Below are positions 16,922-25,056 of a DNA stretch of 34,879 nucleotides, one piece after another. A program made the translations under genes and the position numbers. The notes under the pieces were generated by a model. It worked only from the letters and a program-made list of their open reading frames with translations. It had not been told where the DNA came from and did no database searches. The stretch covers positions 1 through 34,879 of the forward strand of contig CANRIU010000017.1 in NCBI GenBank assembly GCA_947630755.1, given 5' to 3'. The DNA comes from an uncultured Oscillospiraceae bacterium (GTDB taxonomy: Bacteria > Bacillota > Clostridia > Oscillospirales > Oscillospiraceae). Numbering within the stretch: the first letter of the stretch is position 1; every line of letters starts with the position of its first letter.

Positions 16922-17227
16922 CTGCCGGAGCGATGGGGCTCCGGCGGTTTTTTGACTGGCGAAAAAGCCCTGCGGGCTTTTCAAGCCGTCGACAAAGGCT
17001 TTGCCTTTGTCGACGGAAGAAATTTGCCGGTTCCCTCCATGCACTTCGTACACATCTCCGCGCTAAGAGCCGCCCTACGGGCGGTTGCGCTCCGAAATGG
17101 CGCCTGCGGGCGCACATCCGGGGACCTGAATGGGGCAAAATCCGACGCGCATGTCGCCGGAAAAAAATATTGAATTGGAGTTTTTTGACGATCTGGCTGC
17201 CGGAGCAAAGACGCTCCGGCGGTTTTT
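16922..17227 (+). repeat. Intergenic palindromic element, copy 2, bracketed by twin hairpins
   Basis: This fills most of a 540 nt gap. It begins and ends with hairpins sharing the same stem, CTGCCGGAGC/GCTCCGGCGG, each followed by a T-run (16922-16953 and 17198-17227); the first also serves as terminator for the 46-aa gene. Just inside are the same conserved motifs as in copy 1: the left motif (16954-16982, 27 of 29 positions alike) and the right motif (17141-17189, 46 of 49 alike). The interior differs from copy 1 and includes a 14 bp hairpin CCGTCGACAAAGGC/GCCTTTGTCGACGG around TTT and smaller GCCGCCC/GGGCGGT pairs. No gene is seen inside. Confidence 0.85.
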
Positions 17228-17256
17228 ACATGTTCCACTGGAATATTATGAAAAAT

Positions 17257-17266
17257 GTGCTATAAT
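17257..17266 (+). promoter_or_regulatory. Extended -10 promoter of the DUF2974 gene
   Basis: TGC followed by TATAAT (17261-17266) forms an extended -10; the -35 at normal spacing (CTGGAA) is weak. It lies 94 nt upstream of the ATG. Confidence 0.65.
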
Positions 17267-17281
17267 ATCCCCGCGGGAGCA

Positions 17282-17326
17282 TTGCAGCTTGTCAACAAAG
17301 GCCCAAAGGGCCATTTTTGACAGTCT
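17282..17326 (+). repeat. Stand-alone hairpin related to the element left motif, in the 5' leader of the DUF2974 gene
   Basis: An almost perfect 15 bp stem, TGTCAACAAAGGCCC and GGGCCATTTTTGACA around AAA, followed by GTCTG. The form (TGTC, A-run, CCC, loop, GGG, T-run, GACAGTCTG) matches the left motif of copies 1 and 2. It lies between promoter and start codon, so it would be transcribed in the leader. Confidence 0.65.
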
Positions 17327-17360
17327 GAGGATTATTAAGTACCTTTCGGAGGCGGTCTGA

Positions 17361-18479
17361 ATGTCGGGGCTTATCGATTATATCGCGTGGCGCGGGGACA
17401 TCCCCATTTCCTTTGACGGGCTTAACGAGGCCGACGCCGCGGTGCTGGCGCGGTTCTCCTACTGTCCATTTGAGTACCTCAAGTCCCCGCCGGAGGACTT
17501 CGTCCCAATCTCCCGGACAGCGCAGCTCGCCCTCGAGGACGGGCGCCTCGAAAGTGAGGGCCGCTGGAAGCTTCAGGACCGGGAGCTCATGGAGGCCATG
17601 GGCGCCAGCCGCCGCTTCGGGACGCTGGAGGTCGGGCATTTCATGGACCGCTTCGACGAAAAGCTCCAGACGCAATTCTCCGCCATAACGGTGCGCCTCG
17701 GCCCTGACCGCCATTTCATAGCCTTTCGGGGCACGGACAACACCGTCGTGGGCTGGAAGGAGGACCTCAACATGTCCTTCCTCTGCCCGATACCCGGGCA
17801 GGAGACCGCGGCGGAGTACACCCGCGCAGCGGCGGAGACCCTGGGCGGCTCCCTCGTTCTCGGCGGACACTCCAAGGGCGGGAATCTCGCCGTCTTTGCC
17901 GGGGCATTTTGCGGGGAGGAGACCCAGGGGAGGATAGAGGCCGTCTACAACTTCGACGGCCCCGGCTTTTTTGACAACATCCTTGAGAGCGCCGGATACA
18001 CCGCCGTCTGCCCGAAGATACACACCTATGTGCCCCAGTTTTCCGTGGTGGGTATGCTCCTCGGCCGGGACGAGGAGTCCCGTGTTGTCCACAGCACCCA
18101 GAGCGGACTTCACCAGCACAACATATACTCCTGGGAGGTCCTCGGCACGCGCTTCGTGCGCCTCGGCACCGTCACCGGCGGCAGCCGCCTTCTGGACTCC
18201 GCCCTCAAGGGCTGGATAGCCCAGATGACCCCGGAGCAGTTTGAGATCTTCGCCGACACGATATACAAGCTCATGACGGACACCAACGCCTCCACCCTCC
18301 ACGAGATGCGCGAGCACTGGCTGGAGTCCGCCATAAGCATGGCCCGCTCCGTGGGCGGCCTTGACGAGCAGACCCGCCACGCCGTAATAGAGTGCCTGAA
18401 GCTCCTCGCCCAGAACGCCGGGCGGGAGGTGAAGAGCCGCGGCTGGCGCGAGCGCCCCGGCGAGGAGAAACGCGATTGA
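17361..18479 (+). CDS. Mbeg1-like (DUF2974) alpha/beta-hydrolase, lipase-like
   Basis: A 372-residue protein of the DUF2974/Mbeg1-like family. A class-3-lipase-type core is visible: HFIAFRGTDNTVVGWKEDLN, then GSLVLGGHSKGGNLAVFAG with nucleophile S171 in GHSKG, then VYNFDGPGFF and a histidine-rich stretch STQSGLHQHNIYSW that should complete the triad. The N-terminus (MSGLIDYIAWRGDIPISFDG) is typical of the family. No signal peptide is present, so it is cytoplasmic. The natural substrate of this family is unknown; acyl lipid or ester hydrolysis is inferred. The ATG at 17361 has GGAGG 8 nt upstream. The next gene follows after 30 nt. Confidence 0.9.
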   Translation: MSGLIDYIAWRGDIPISFDGLNEADAAVLARFSYCPFEYLKSPPEDFVPISRTAQLALEDGRLESEGRWKLQDRELMEAMGASRRFGTLEVGHFMDRFDEKLQTQFSAITVRLGPDRHFIAFRGTDNTVVGWKEDLNMSFLCPIPGQETAAEYTRAAAETLGGSLVLGGHSKGGNLAVFAGAFCGEETQGRIEAVYNFDGPGFFDNILESAGYTAVCPKIHTYVPQFSVVGMLLGRDEESRVVHSTQSGLHQHNIYSWEVLGTRFVRLGTVTGGSRLLDSALKGWIAQMTPEQFEIFADTIYKLMTDTNASTLHEMREHWLESAISMARSVGGLDEQTRHAVIECLKLLAQNAGREVKSRGWRERPGEEKRD

Positions 18480-18509
18480 TACTATTTTTATAGAAATGGA
18501 GGTAGAAAG

Positions 18510-19088
18510 GTGTTATTATACCACATGAGCCAGACCTTGAAGTGCGGCGATACGATGACGCCCGATTTTCAAAGGCTGAACGATCTGAGCGAGCCTTTTG
18601 CCCAGGCGTTGGACCACGGCGACGGTTGCTTTTACGCGATGCTGTTGAATGGGAAATATCTATACGCTGTCCTATGCAAATCGGGTTTGCGTGAATGGTC
18701 CAACTATGCGAAATGGGCGACAGAGGGCCTGTTTGAACACATCAGAAGGACTGAATTTCCCGCCTGTTATGGCCGCTTGAACAGTTTTTTCTTCTATGAT
18801 AATTTAGATGACAGCAAAAGACTGTATTGGGAGGCATGGGGAGACGAAACGGAGGAGGAACGCGCCAAAGTCCATCTGTTTGAGGTAGAATTAGACGATG
18901 AAATGCCACAAAGGCGGGATATGACCCTTTACGATAAGGCATACGATGCAATTGAAAAGCAGGATGTGGAAGCCGCCCGCAGCTATGCCAGACAATACTT
19001 TTCGGGTGAACAAAGTGATAAGCCCGTATGGGAATTGTTGAGCAGCAAAAAGGCCGTTGTATATCGGGATATTACCGGAACATTGTAA
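18510..19088 (+). CDS. DUF2441-like protein of unknown function, probably acquired by transfer
   Basis: The 192-residue protein opens MLLYHMSQTLKCGDTMTPDF, a start resembling the DUF2441 family ('YH-S..L..G'), and continues with aromatic-rich stretches (FPACYGRLNSFFFYDNLDDS). No enzyme motif is certain. The YHxS/T opening recalls proteins with an ADP-ribosyltransferase-like fold, but that is a weak guess. The start is GTG at 18510, with GGAGG 7 nt upstream. Base composition is visibly lower in GC than all neighbours and codon choice is less biased (AAA, GAA, TAT and TTG are frequent), which suggests recent acquisition. It ends just before a terminator. Confidence 0.65.
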   Translation: MLLYHMSQTLKCGDTMTPDFQRLNDLSEPFAQALDHGDGCFYAMLLNGKYLYAVLCKSGLREWSNYAKWATEGLFEHIRRTEFPACYGRLNSFFFYDNLDDSKRLYWEAWGDETEEERAKVHLFEVELDDEMPQRRDMTLYDKAYDAIEKQDVEAARSYARQYFSGEQSDKPVWELLSSKKAVVYRDITGTL

Positions 19089-19090
19089 AA

Positions 19091-19124
19091 AAAGGCTGCG
19101 CAAGAGCGCAGCCTTAATTTTTTA
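19091..19124. terminator. Bidirectional intrinsic terminator
   Basis: AAGGCTGCGC and GCGCAGCCTT around AAGA, with a T-rich tail on the plus side and an A-run on the other. It lies between the convergent DUF2441-like and bipA genes. Confidence 0.85.
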
Positions 19125-19147
19125 TAAACCGTATGATTTTAAGCCCC

Positions 19148-20977
19148 TCACAGGTTCTTCGCGCCCTTGAGGGCCTTCATTCTGAGGGCGTGGTCCAGAA
19201 TGGACTTGCGAATCCGCAGGCTCTGGGGCGTGACCTCCAGAAGCTCGTCGTCGGCAAGAAACTCAAGGCACTGCTCAAGGCTCATGGTCCGGGGCGGCAC
19301 CAGTCTCAGCGCCTCGTCGGAGCCGGCGGCACGCATATTGGTCAGCTGCTTTTTCTTGCACACGTTTACCGTGATGTCCTCGTCCTTTGGCGTCTCGCCG
19401 ACGACCATGCCGCCGTAGACCGCGACGCCCGGGGAGACGAACATGACACCCCGGTCCTGCACGCCGAATATGCCGTAGGCCACGGCCTCTCCCGTCTCGC
19501 TTGCCACCAGAGACCCGGTGCCCCGGCGGGAGATGTCGCCCTTGTACTTTTCGTACTTCTCAAAGACGGAGCTCATGATGCCCTCGCCCTTTGTGTCGGT
19601 GAGAAATTCGTTCCTGTAGCCGAAAAGGCCCCGGGAGGGGACGAAGAAGGTCATTTTCATTCTGGACCCCACGGGTGTCATCTCCACAAACTCGCCCCGG
19701 CGGGAGGAGAGCTTCTCAATGATGGACCCCACGGAGTCCTCGGGCACGTCCACGACGACCCGCTCGATGGGCTCGCACCTGGCGCCGTCAATTTCCCGCA
19801 TGAGCACACGCGGGGGCGACACGGCAAACTCGTAGCCCTCCCGCCGCATGGTCTCGATGAGGATACTGAGGTGCATCTCGCCCCGGCCCGCCACGTTGAA
19901 GCTGTGGTCGGAGCCCTCCACCTCGGATACCCGCAATGACACGTCCTTCATGGTCTCCCGGAAGAGACGGTCCCGCAGCTGCCGGGAGGTGACGTACTTG
20001 CCCTCGCGCCCGGCGAATGGGGAGTCGTTGACGGAGAATGTCATCTCCATGGTGGGGGCGGAGATTTTCACGAAGGGCAGGGCCTCGGGCGCCTCCGGCG
20101 CGCATATCGTGTCGCCGATGGATATGTCCGGTATGCCGCTAAGGGCGATGATGCTGCCGGAGCTTGACTCCGTCACGGGCGTGCGGGCAAGCCCCGCGAA
20201 CTCATACAGGCTCACGGCCCTGGCCTTTTTCGGCGCGGCGTCGGGGTCGTGGTAGTTGACAACACTGAGCTCCTGATTCTGCCGTATCACGCCCCGCTCG
20301 ATGCGCCCGATGGCGATGCGCCCGACGTAGTCGTTGTAGTCTAAGGAGCTCACAAGCATCTGGAGGGGCTCGCCGTCGTGGTCCTCCGGGGCGGGAATGT
20401 ACTCCACGATGGTGTCAAAGAGGGGCTTTAAGTCCGTGCCCGGCACGTCGGCGGAGTAGCTTGCGGTGCCCTGACGGCCGGAGCAGAAGAGCATGGGGGA
20501 GTCTATCTGTTCGTCAGTGCAGCCAAGCTCAATGAGCAGCTCCAGTATCTCGTCCACCACCTCCAGCATCCGCTGGTCGGGGCGGTCTATCTTGTTAAGG
20601 ACGACTATCACCCGGTGGCCCAGCTCCAGCGCCTTGGAGAGCACGAACCGCGTCTGAGGCATGGGCCCCTCGGCGGCGTCCACCAGAAGGATGACGCCGT
20701 TGACCATCTTCAAAATGCGCTCCACCTCGCCGCCGAAGTCGGCGTGGCCCGGGGTGTCCACGATATTTATCTTGATGTCGCCGTACTGTACGGCGGTGTT
20801 CTTGGCGAGAATGGTGATGCCCCGCTCCCGCTCCAGGTCATTGGAGTCCATGACCCGCTCCTGCACGGCCTGATTCTCCCGGAACACGCCGGACTGCTTG
20901 AGCATCTCGTCGACCAGAGTGGTCTTGCCGTGGTCAACGTGGGCGATAATGGCTACGTTTCGTATCTTTTTTTCCAA
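19148..20977 (-). CDS. typA: Ribosome-associated GTPase BipA/TypA
   Basis: The 609-residue product is a translational GTPase related to EF-G that binds the ribosome and helps 50S assembly and stress adaptation. The G domain shows [11 protein letters not shown] (from about residue 10), DTPGHADF (G3) and NKIDRPD (G4). The C-terminal half includes the family-specific [18 protein letters not shown] and [20 protein letters not shown] segments. The start is uncertain between TTG at 20977 (protein [10 protein letters not shown]..., AGGGAG about 10 nt upstream, preferred) and GTG at 20986, which is too close to that site. The long frame further upstream is repeat DNA and not part of the gene. It has its own promoter at 21017-21046. 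Confidence 0.96.
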   Translation of the reverse strand: MEKKIRNVAIIAHVDHGKTTLVDEMLKQSGVFRENQAVQERVMDSNDLERERGITILAKNTAVQYGDIKINIVDTPGHADFGGEVERILKMVNGVILLVDAAEGPMPQTRFVLSKALELGHRVIVVLNKIDRPDQRMLEVVDEILELLIELGCTDEQIDSPMLFCSGRQGTASYSADVPGTDLKPLFDTIVEYIPAPEDHDGEPLQMLVSSLDYNDYVGRIAIGRIERGVIRQNQELSVVNYHDPDAAPKKARAVSLYEFAGLARTPVTESSSGSIIALSGIPDISIGDTICAPEAPEALPFVKISAPTMEMTFSVNDSPFAGREGKYVTSRQLRDRLFRETMKDVSLRVSEVEGSDHSFNVAGRGEMHLSILIETMRREGYEFAVSPPRVLMREIDGARCEPIERVVVDVPEDSVGSIIEKLSSRRGEFVEMTPVGSRMKMTFFVPSRGLFGYRNEFLTDTKGEGIMSSVFEKYEKYKGDISRRGTGSLVASETGEAVAYGIFGVQDRGVMFVSPGVAVYGGMVVGETPKDEDITVNVCKKKQLTNMRAAGSDEALRLVPPRTMSLEQCLEFLADDELLEVTPQSLRIRKSILDHALRMKALKGAKNL

Positions 20978-21016
20978 AGGTAACACTTCTCCCTGAACGT
21001 AAAATTCAACCGAAGT

Positions 21017-21046
21017 ATTATATAACAGGAGAGCGGGGGATTTCAA
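21017..21046 (-). promoter_or_regulatory. bipA promoter
   Basis: On the minus strand TTGAAA (21041-21046), 18 nt, TATAAT (21017-21022), about 40 nt before the TTG start. It lies between the palindrome array and the gene, so the array is upstream of and outside the bipA transcript. Confidence 0.82.
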
Positions 21047-21099
21047 GCGTTCAAACGCAAAAGCGGCGGGGGGATTTAATATTTTTTTCATCAAAAATG

Positions 21100-22460
21100 A
21101 CGATGGGGGGCGCAGCCCCCGCAGCAGGTCCCCGCCGTCAGGCGGGGATATTCCGCCCGAAGGGCGGAGGGAGAGGTCCCCGAAGGGGACCGGGGGAGCC
21201 GCCGACAGGCGGGGTAAGTCCACCGAAGGTGGACGGGAGAATTGCCTTGAAAAGGCGGGGGAATTCCGCCCGAAGGGCGGAGTGCTTTTGTCCACCTTGG
21301 GAGGTGGACGGGGCATGTTCGTTTTCTCTCTTTTGACCCGTCAAAAGAGAGAAAAGAACCAAAAGAGAGAAAAACGGCCCGGGGAGGGATTTCGATTTTG
21401 CCGTCAAGCGGCACTTCCGCCGCTGCGCGGCTCCCTTTGCCCTCCCCGGGACCCCTCCTTTTAAAAACGACACAGAGAGGGGCCTGCGGGCCCCCCTCTG
21501 GACTTCTCCCGGGGATGCGAGTCGGAGTGGAGAGCGTTTTATCGATAATTAAGCAGGTGAAGCAGAGGGCAAAAACCGGGCTTTCATCGTTGTCACGATA
21601 GTCCAGCTCCCGCGCCCGCATGTCGAGACCTGCCCGAGCCTCCATCGCCGCGCGGTCCTTAATCGAATTGTCTCAGCGTCTACTACCGCTGCCGCTCACT
21701 GGTCTACTGACATACGTCCAGCCTTCACCCCACCCCGCGCGGGGTGGAGTAGAACTACAACTTCCGTCCACAACCGGAGGAGCGGCAGCGGGGATGGTGC
21801 TGAAGTCAATTCGACAAAGCACCGCGCGGAATTCGGGGCGAAAAGAGCTGCCGTCCACCTCCGCGGAAGCCGAACCGCCGTAAAAGGTGAAAACCCCGGT
21901 TCGCGAAAACCACCGCACCAGATGCGCCGAAGAAAAGTGAGAAAAGAGAAAAACCGAAGCCGTGCACCCCGGGGGGAGTCCAGAGGGGGGCCCGCAGGCC
22001 CCTCTCTGTGTCGTTTTTAAAAGGGGATTGTCAAGGGGGAAAATCGAAATCCCCCTTGACCCGGTTTTCTCTCTTTTGGTTCTTTTCTCTCTTTTGACGG
22101 GTCAAAAGAGAGAAAACGAACATTTCCCGTCCACCTCCCAAGGTGGACATATCGCCCCGCCCTCCGGGCGTAAACCCCCGTCTTTTCAGACGGCCCGTCC
22201 ACCTCCGGTGGACTTACCCCGCCTGACGGCGGCTTCCCCGGTCCCCTTTGGGGACCTCACGCCCCGCCCTCCGGGCGGAAAAACCCGTCTTTTCAGACGG
22301 TCCCCGTCCGCCTCCGGCGAACTCACCCCCGCCTAACGGCGGTTTCCCCGGTCCCCTTCGGGGACCTCTCCCTCCGCCTGACGGCGGACTTTCCCGTCCA
22401 CCTCCGGTGGACTTACCCCGCCTGACGGCGGGCCCCCTCCGCCCTCCGGGCGGTGTCCCT
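21100..22460. repeat. Symmetrical 1.36 kb palindrome-array element with long inverted-repeat arms
   Basis: Most of the 1.5 kb between bipA and ldhA is one inverted structure. Each arm is a string of short perfect palindromes, for example GTCCACCGAAGGTGGAC, TCCGCCCGAAGGGCGGA, GGTCCCCGAAGGGGACC and CCGCCGTCAGGCGG. Read outward-in, both arms give the same module order (GGTCCCC unit, CCGCCG unit, GTCCACC unit, GAAAAG unit, CGCCC unit, then GTCCACCTTGGGAGGTGGAC at 21290-21309 and 22129-22148). Inside are a perfect 59 nt inverted match (21315-21373 with 22065-22123), itself holding a 34 nt palindrome, and a perfect 48 nt match (21457-21504 with 21977-22024). The right arm has extra copies of the modules. 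No transposase is present. Confidence 0.88.
21515..21966. other. Unique core of the inverted-repeat element
   Basis: About 450 nt between the arms that is neither palindromic nor clearly coding. On the minus strand one frame from about 21918 is open to an in-frame TGA at the residues SGSGSRR, then continues in the same frame as DNSIKDRAAMEARAGLDMRA and RELDYRDNDESPVFALCFTC into the left arm. It has no ribosome site. It may be a decayed gene, a structured RNA, or neither. Confidence 0.4.
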
Positions 22461-23467
22461 TACGCCCTCTGGGCTTCAACTCCCCCTCGGAGTTCATTCT
22501 CCACCGCCTCCCCGGCGATAAACCTCCTCAGGTTTTCAACCGTCACCTCTGCGATGGCCCTCAGTGCCTCATCAGTAAGAAACGCCTGGTGCCCCGTCAC
22601 CAGCACATTCGGCTGGGACAGAAGAAGATTAAGAGTATCGTCCCTCATGATTTTCCCGCTCACGTCCTCGTAGAAGACGTCCGCCTCCTCCTCGTAGACA
22701 TCGAGCCCCGCGGCGCCGACCTTGCCGGACTTTACGTTGTCGAGAAGTGCCTCGGAGTCTATGAGCGCCCCACGGGAGGTGTTGATGATCACCACCCCGG
22801 GGCGCATGGAGTGGAAGGCCTGGCGGCTCAGCATGTGGTAGGTGGAGGGCGTCAGGGGGCAGTGGAGGGATATGACGTGGGAGAGCTTGATGAGCTCGTC
22901 AAGCCTGACGTACTCAAGCCCCGCGCCCCACCGGGGCTCTAAATCGTAGGCCAGCACCCTCATGCCCAGCCCCCGGCAGATGGAGGCAAACTTCATCCCC
23001 ACCTTGCCGGTGCCCACGACCCCCACGGTCTTATCCGCCAAGGTCATGCCCACAAGGCCATCCAGGCTGAAATTGCGCTCTCTTGTGCGGGTGAAGGCGC
23101 GGTGGGTCCTCCGGGCCAGGGTCAAAAGCAGCGCCAGCGCGTGCTCCGCCACGCTCTCCGGGGAGTAGGCCGGGACGCGAAAGACATGTATCCCCGCCCT
23201 TTGTGCGGCATTGAGGTCCACGTTATTAAACCCCGCGCACCGCAGCGCCACCGCCCGGACGCCGCACTCCGAGAGCACACGCAGCGTCTCGGCCCCCAGA
23301 TCGTCGTTGACAAAGGCGCACACCCCCACGCAGTCCCGGGCCAGCGCCGCCGTCTCCGGCGTCAGCCTACACTCAAGGTACCTAAGCTCCAGCCCCGCGT
23401 CTTTTGAAAAAATGTCGAACCACCTGCGGTCGTAGGGCTTTACGTCGTAAAATGCGATCCTCTCCAT
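22460..23467 (-). CDS. ldhA: NAD-dependent D-lactate dehydrogenase (fermentative)
   Basis: The 335-residue enzyme reduces pyruvate to D-lactate, regenerating NAD+. It closely resembles E. coli LdhA: ALRCAGFNNVDLNAA (substrate side), the NAD-binding GTGKVG at 152-157, and the catalytic residues R232 (NTSRGALID), E261 (VYEEE) and H293 (TGHQAFLT), each offset by 3 from E. coli. The ATG at 23467 has GGAGG 6 nt upstream. The normal family C-terminus ends near ENEL; here an extra tail RGGVEAQRA is encoded by palindromic units of the neighbouring array (GAACTCC/GGAGTT and GCCC/GGGC), so the array has replaced or extended the end of the gene. Confidence 0.95.
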   Translation of the reverse strand: MERIAFYDVKPYDRRWFDIFSKDAGLELRYLECRLTPETAALARDCVGVCAFVNDDLGAETLRVLSECGVRAVALRCAGFNNVDLNAAQRAGIHVFRVPAYSPESVAEHALALLLTLARRTHRAFTRTRERNFSLDGLVGMTLADKTVGVVGTGKVGMKFASICRGLGMRVLAYDLEPRWGAGLEYVRLDELIKLSHVISLHCPLTPSTYHMLSRQAFHSMRPGVVIINTSRGALIDSEALLDNVKSGKVGAAGLDVYEEEADVFYEDVSGKIMRDDTLNLLLSQPNVLVTGHQAFLTDEALRAIAEVTVENLRRFIAGEAVENELRGGVEAQRA

Positions 23468-23576
23468 GCTCGTCCTCCAAATCGTTGATAATTAAGTAGT
23501 ATAACCGCATAAATCCCGGACAATACATGGTGAATAATAAGTCAAAAATACTGTGGAAAAAACGGTAAAACGGGTA

Positions 23577-23612
23577 TATAATAGTAAAATGCGCAATGCG
23601 ATGCGCAATGCG
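23577..23612 (+). promoter_or_regulatory. glyS -10 element and 12 nt tandem repeat in the leader
   Basis: A perfect TATAAT (23577-23582) lies 75 nt before glyS, with a weak -35 (TGGAAA, 17 nt away). Just after the expected start of transcription, ATGCGCAATGCG occurs twice in tandem (23589-23612). No T-box leader is present: the leader is too short and has no T-box sequence. Confidence 0.6.
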
Positions 23613-23656
23613 CGAAAAAATGACGCGGCAGCCAGCCGCGGGAAGGACGTTACCTT

Positions 23657-25054
23657 ATGAAAAATTCCGAAAAAACACTGGACATGATCGTGAACCTGTG
23701 CAAAAGCCGCGGCTTCATCTACGCCGGGAGCGAGATCTACGGCGGCCTTGCAAACTCTTGGGACTACGGCCCTCTGGGCGTGGAGTTTAAGAACAACGTA
23801 AAAAAGGCGTGGCTCAAAAAGTTCGTGCAGGAGTCGCCCTACAACGTTGGCCTTGACGCCGCCATCATCATGAACCCCCAGACCTGGGTCACCACAGGCC
23901 ACGTCTCCAGCTTTTCAGACCCCCTTTTGGACTGCCGCGCCTGCAAGTCCCGCCACCGTGCGGACAAGCTCATCGGCGAGGAGCACCCGGAGGTCAACAC
24001 CGACGCCATGACCTTTGACGAGATGGATAAATTCATCGCCGAGCACGAGGACATGATCTGCCCCGTGTGCGGCAAGCACGACTTCACCCCCATCCGCAAG
24101 TTTAACCTGATGTTCAAGACCGCCATCGGCGTGACGGAGGACTCCTCCTCCACATGCTACCTGCGGCCCGAGACGGCCCAGGGCATATTCGTCAACTTTC
24201 CCAACATCCAGCGCACCACCCGCCGGAAGCTGCCCTTCGGCGTCTGCCAGGTGGGCAAGGCGTTCCGCAACGAAATAACCCCAGGCAACTTCACCTTCCG
24301 CACCCGGGAGTTCGAGCAGATGGAGTGTGAGTTCTTCTGCAAGCCGGGCACCGACCTTGAGTGGTTCACCTACTGGAAAAAATTCTGCATCGAGTGGCTC
24401 AAGTCCCTCGGCCTCAAGGAGGAGAACATGCGCTACCGGGACCACGAGCCGGCGGAGCTGGCCTTCTACTCCAAGGCGACGACCGACATCGAGTACGCCT
24501 TCCCCTTCACCGACTGGGGGGAGCTCTGGGGCATCGCCGACAGGACCGACTACGACTTAAAGCGCCATCAGGAGGCGTCGGGCAAGGACCTGACCTATTA
24601 CGACCAGGAGGCAAACGAGCACTACATCCCCTACGTCATTGAGCCGTCCCTTGGCTGCGACCGAGTTGCCCTGGCGTTTTTGTGCGAGGCATATGACGAG
24701 GAGCACCTGGTGGACGCCAAGGGCAGGGAGGATGTGCGCGTGGTGCTGCGCCTCCACCCCTTCCTCGCGCCCTTCAAGTGCGCCGTGCTGCCGCTCTCGA
24801 AAAAGCTCTCCGACAAGGCCATGGAGATAAGAAACGAGCTGGCAAAGTCCTTTATGGTGGACTTTGACGACGCCGGCTCCATCGGCAAGCGTTACCGCCG
24901 CGAGGACGAGATCGGCACCCCCTTCTGCGTCACCTACGACTTCGACTCCGAGACGGACGGCTGCGTCACCGTCCGTGAGCGTGACACCATGGAGCAGGTC
25001 CGCATACCCATCTCCCAGCTCCGGTCGTACATCGCCGAAAGGGTCAGCTTCTGA
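23657..25054 (+). CDS. glyS: Glycyl-tRNA synthetase, dimeric class IIa type
   Basis: The 465-residue enzyme charges tRNA-Gly. It is the single-chain (alpha2) form found in Gram-positive bacteria, archaea and eukaryotes, not the alpha2beta2 form. Visible are the N-terminal [20 protein letters not shown], motif 2 in [20 protein letters not shown], motif 3 near [20 protein letters not shown], and the C-terminal anticodon-binding domain ([20 protein letters not shown]). A possible zinc-binding set occurs in the insertion (CRACK... and CPVCGKHD). The ATG at 23657 has GGAAGG 11 nt upstream. It heads a cluster of five close-packed genes running to mnmE. Confidence 0.97.
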   Translation: MKNSEKTLDMIVNLCKSRGFIYAGSEIYGGLANSWDYGPLGVEFKNNVKKAWLKKFVQESPYNVGLDAAIIMNPQTWVTTGHVSSFSDPLLDCRACKSRHRADKLIGEEHPEVNTDAMTFDEMDKFIAEHEDMICPVCGKHDFTPIRKFNLMFKTAIGVTEDSSSTCYLRPETAQGIFVNFPNIQRTTRRKLPFGVCQVGKAFRNEITPGNFTFRTREFEQMECEFFCKPGTDLEWFTYWKKFCIEWLKSLGLKEENMRYRDHEPAELAFYSKATTDIEYAFPFTDWGELWGIADRTDYDLKRHQEASGKDLTYYDQEANEHYIPYVIEPSLGCDRVALAFLCEAYDEEHLVDAKGREDVRVVLRLHPFLAPFKCAVLPLSKKLSDKAMEIRNELAKSFMVDFDDAGSIGKRYRREDEIGTPFCVTYDFDSETDGCVTVRERDTMEQVRIPISQLRSYIAERVSF

Positions 25055-25056
25055 CC

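Noticed and set aside
20978-21316. Long N-terminal extension on BipA (frame open through the repeat region)
   Set aside because: The extra residues are translations of palindrome modules, the bipA promoter lies inside the supposed extension, and the family starts at EKKIRN.
21091-21918. Several open frames of 60-184 codons in the repeat element as real genes
   Set aside because: They consist largely of proline, glycine and arginine strings from palindromes and lack ribosome sites; only the core frame was kept as a possible remnant.
21100-22460. Possible CRISPR array
   Set aside because: The repeated units are several different palindromes without a constant repeat or regular unique spacers, and no cas genes are present.
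23468-23520. Rex operator before ldhA
   Set aside because: The AT-rich stretch does not contain the paired TTGT/ACAA half-sites at the right spacing, and the promoter itself is weakly defined.
23583-23656. T-box leader before glyS
   Set aside because: The leader is about 75 nt, has no T-box consensus sequence and no antiterminator pair.
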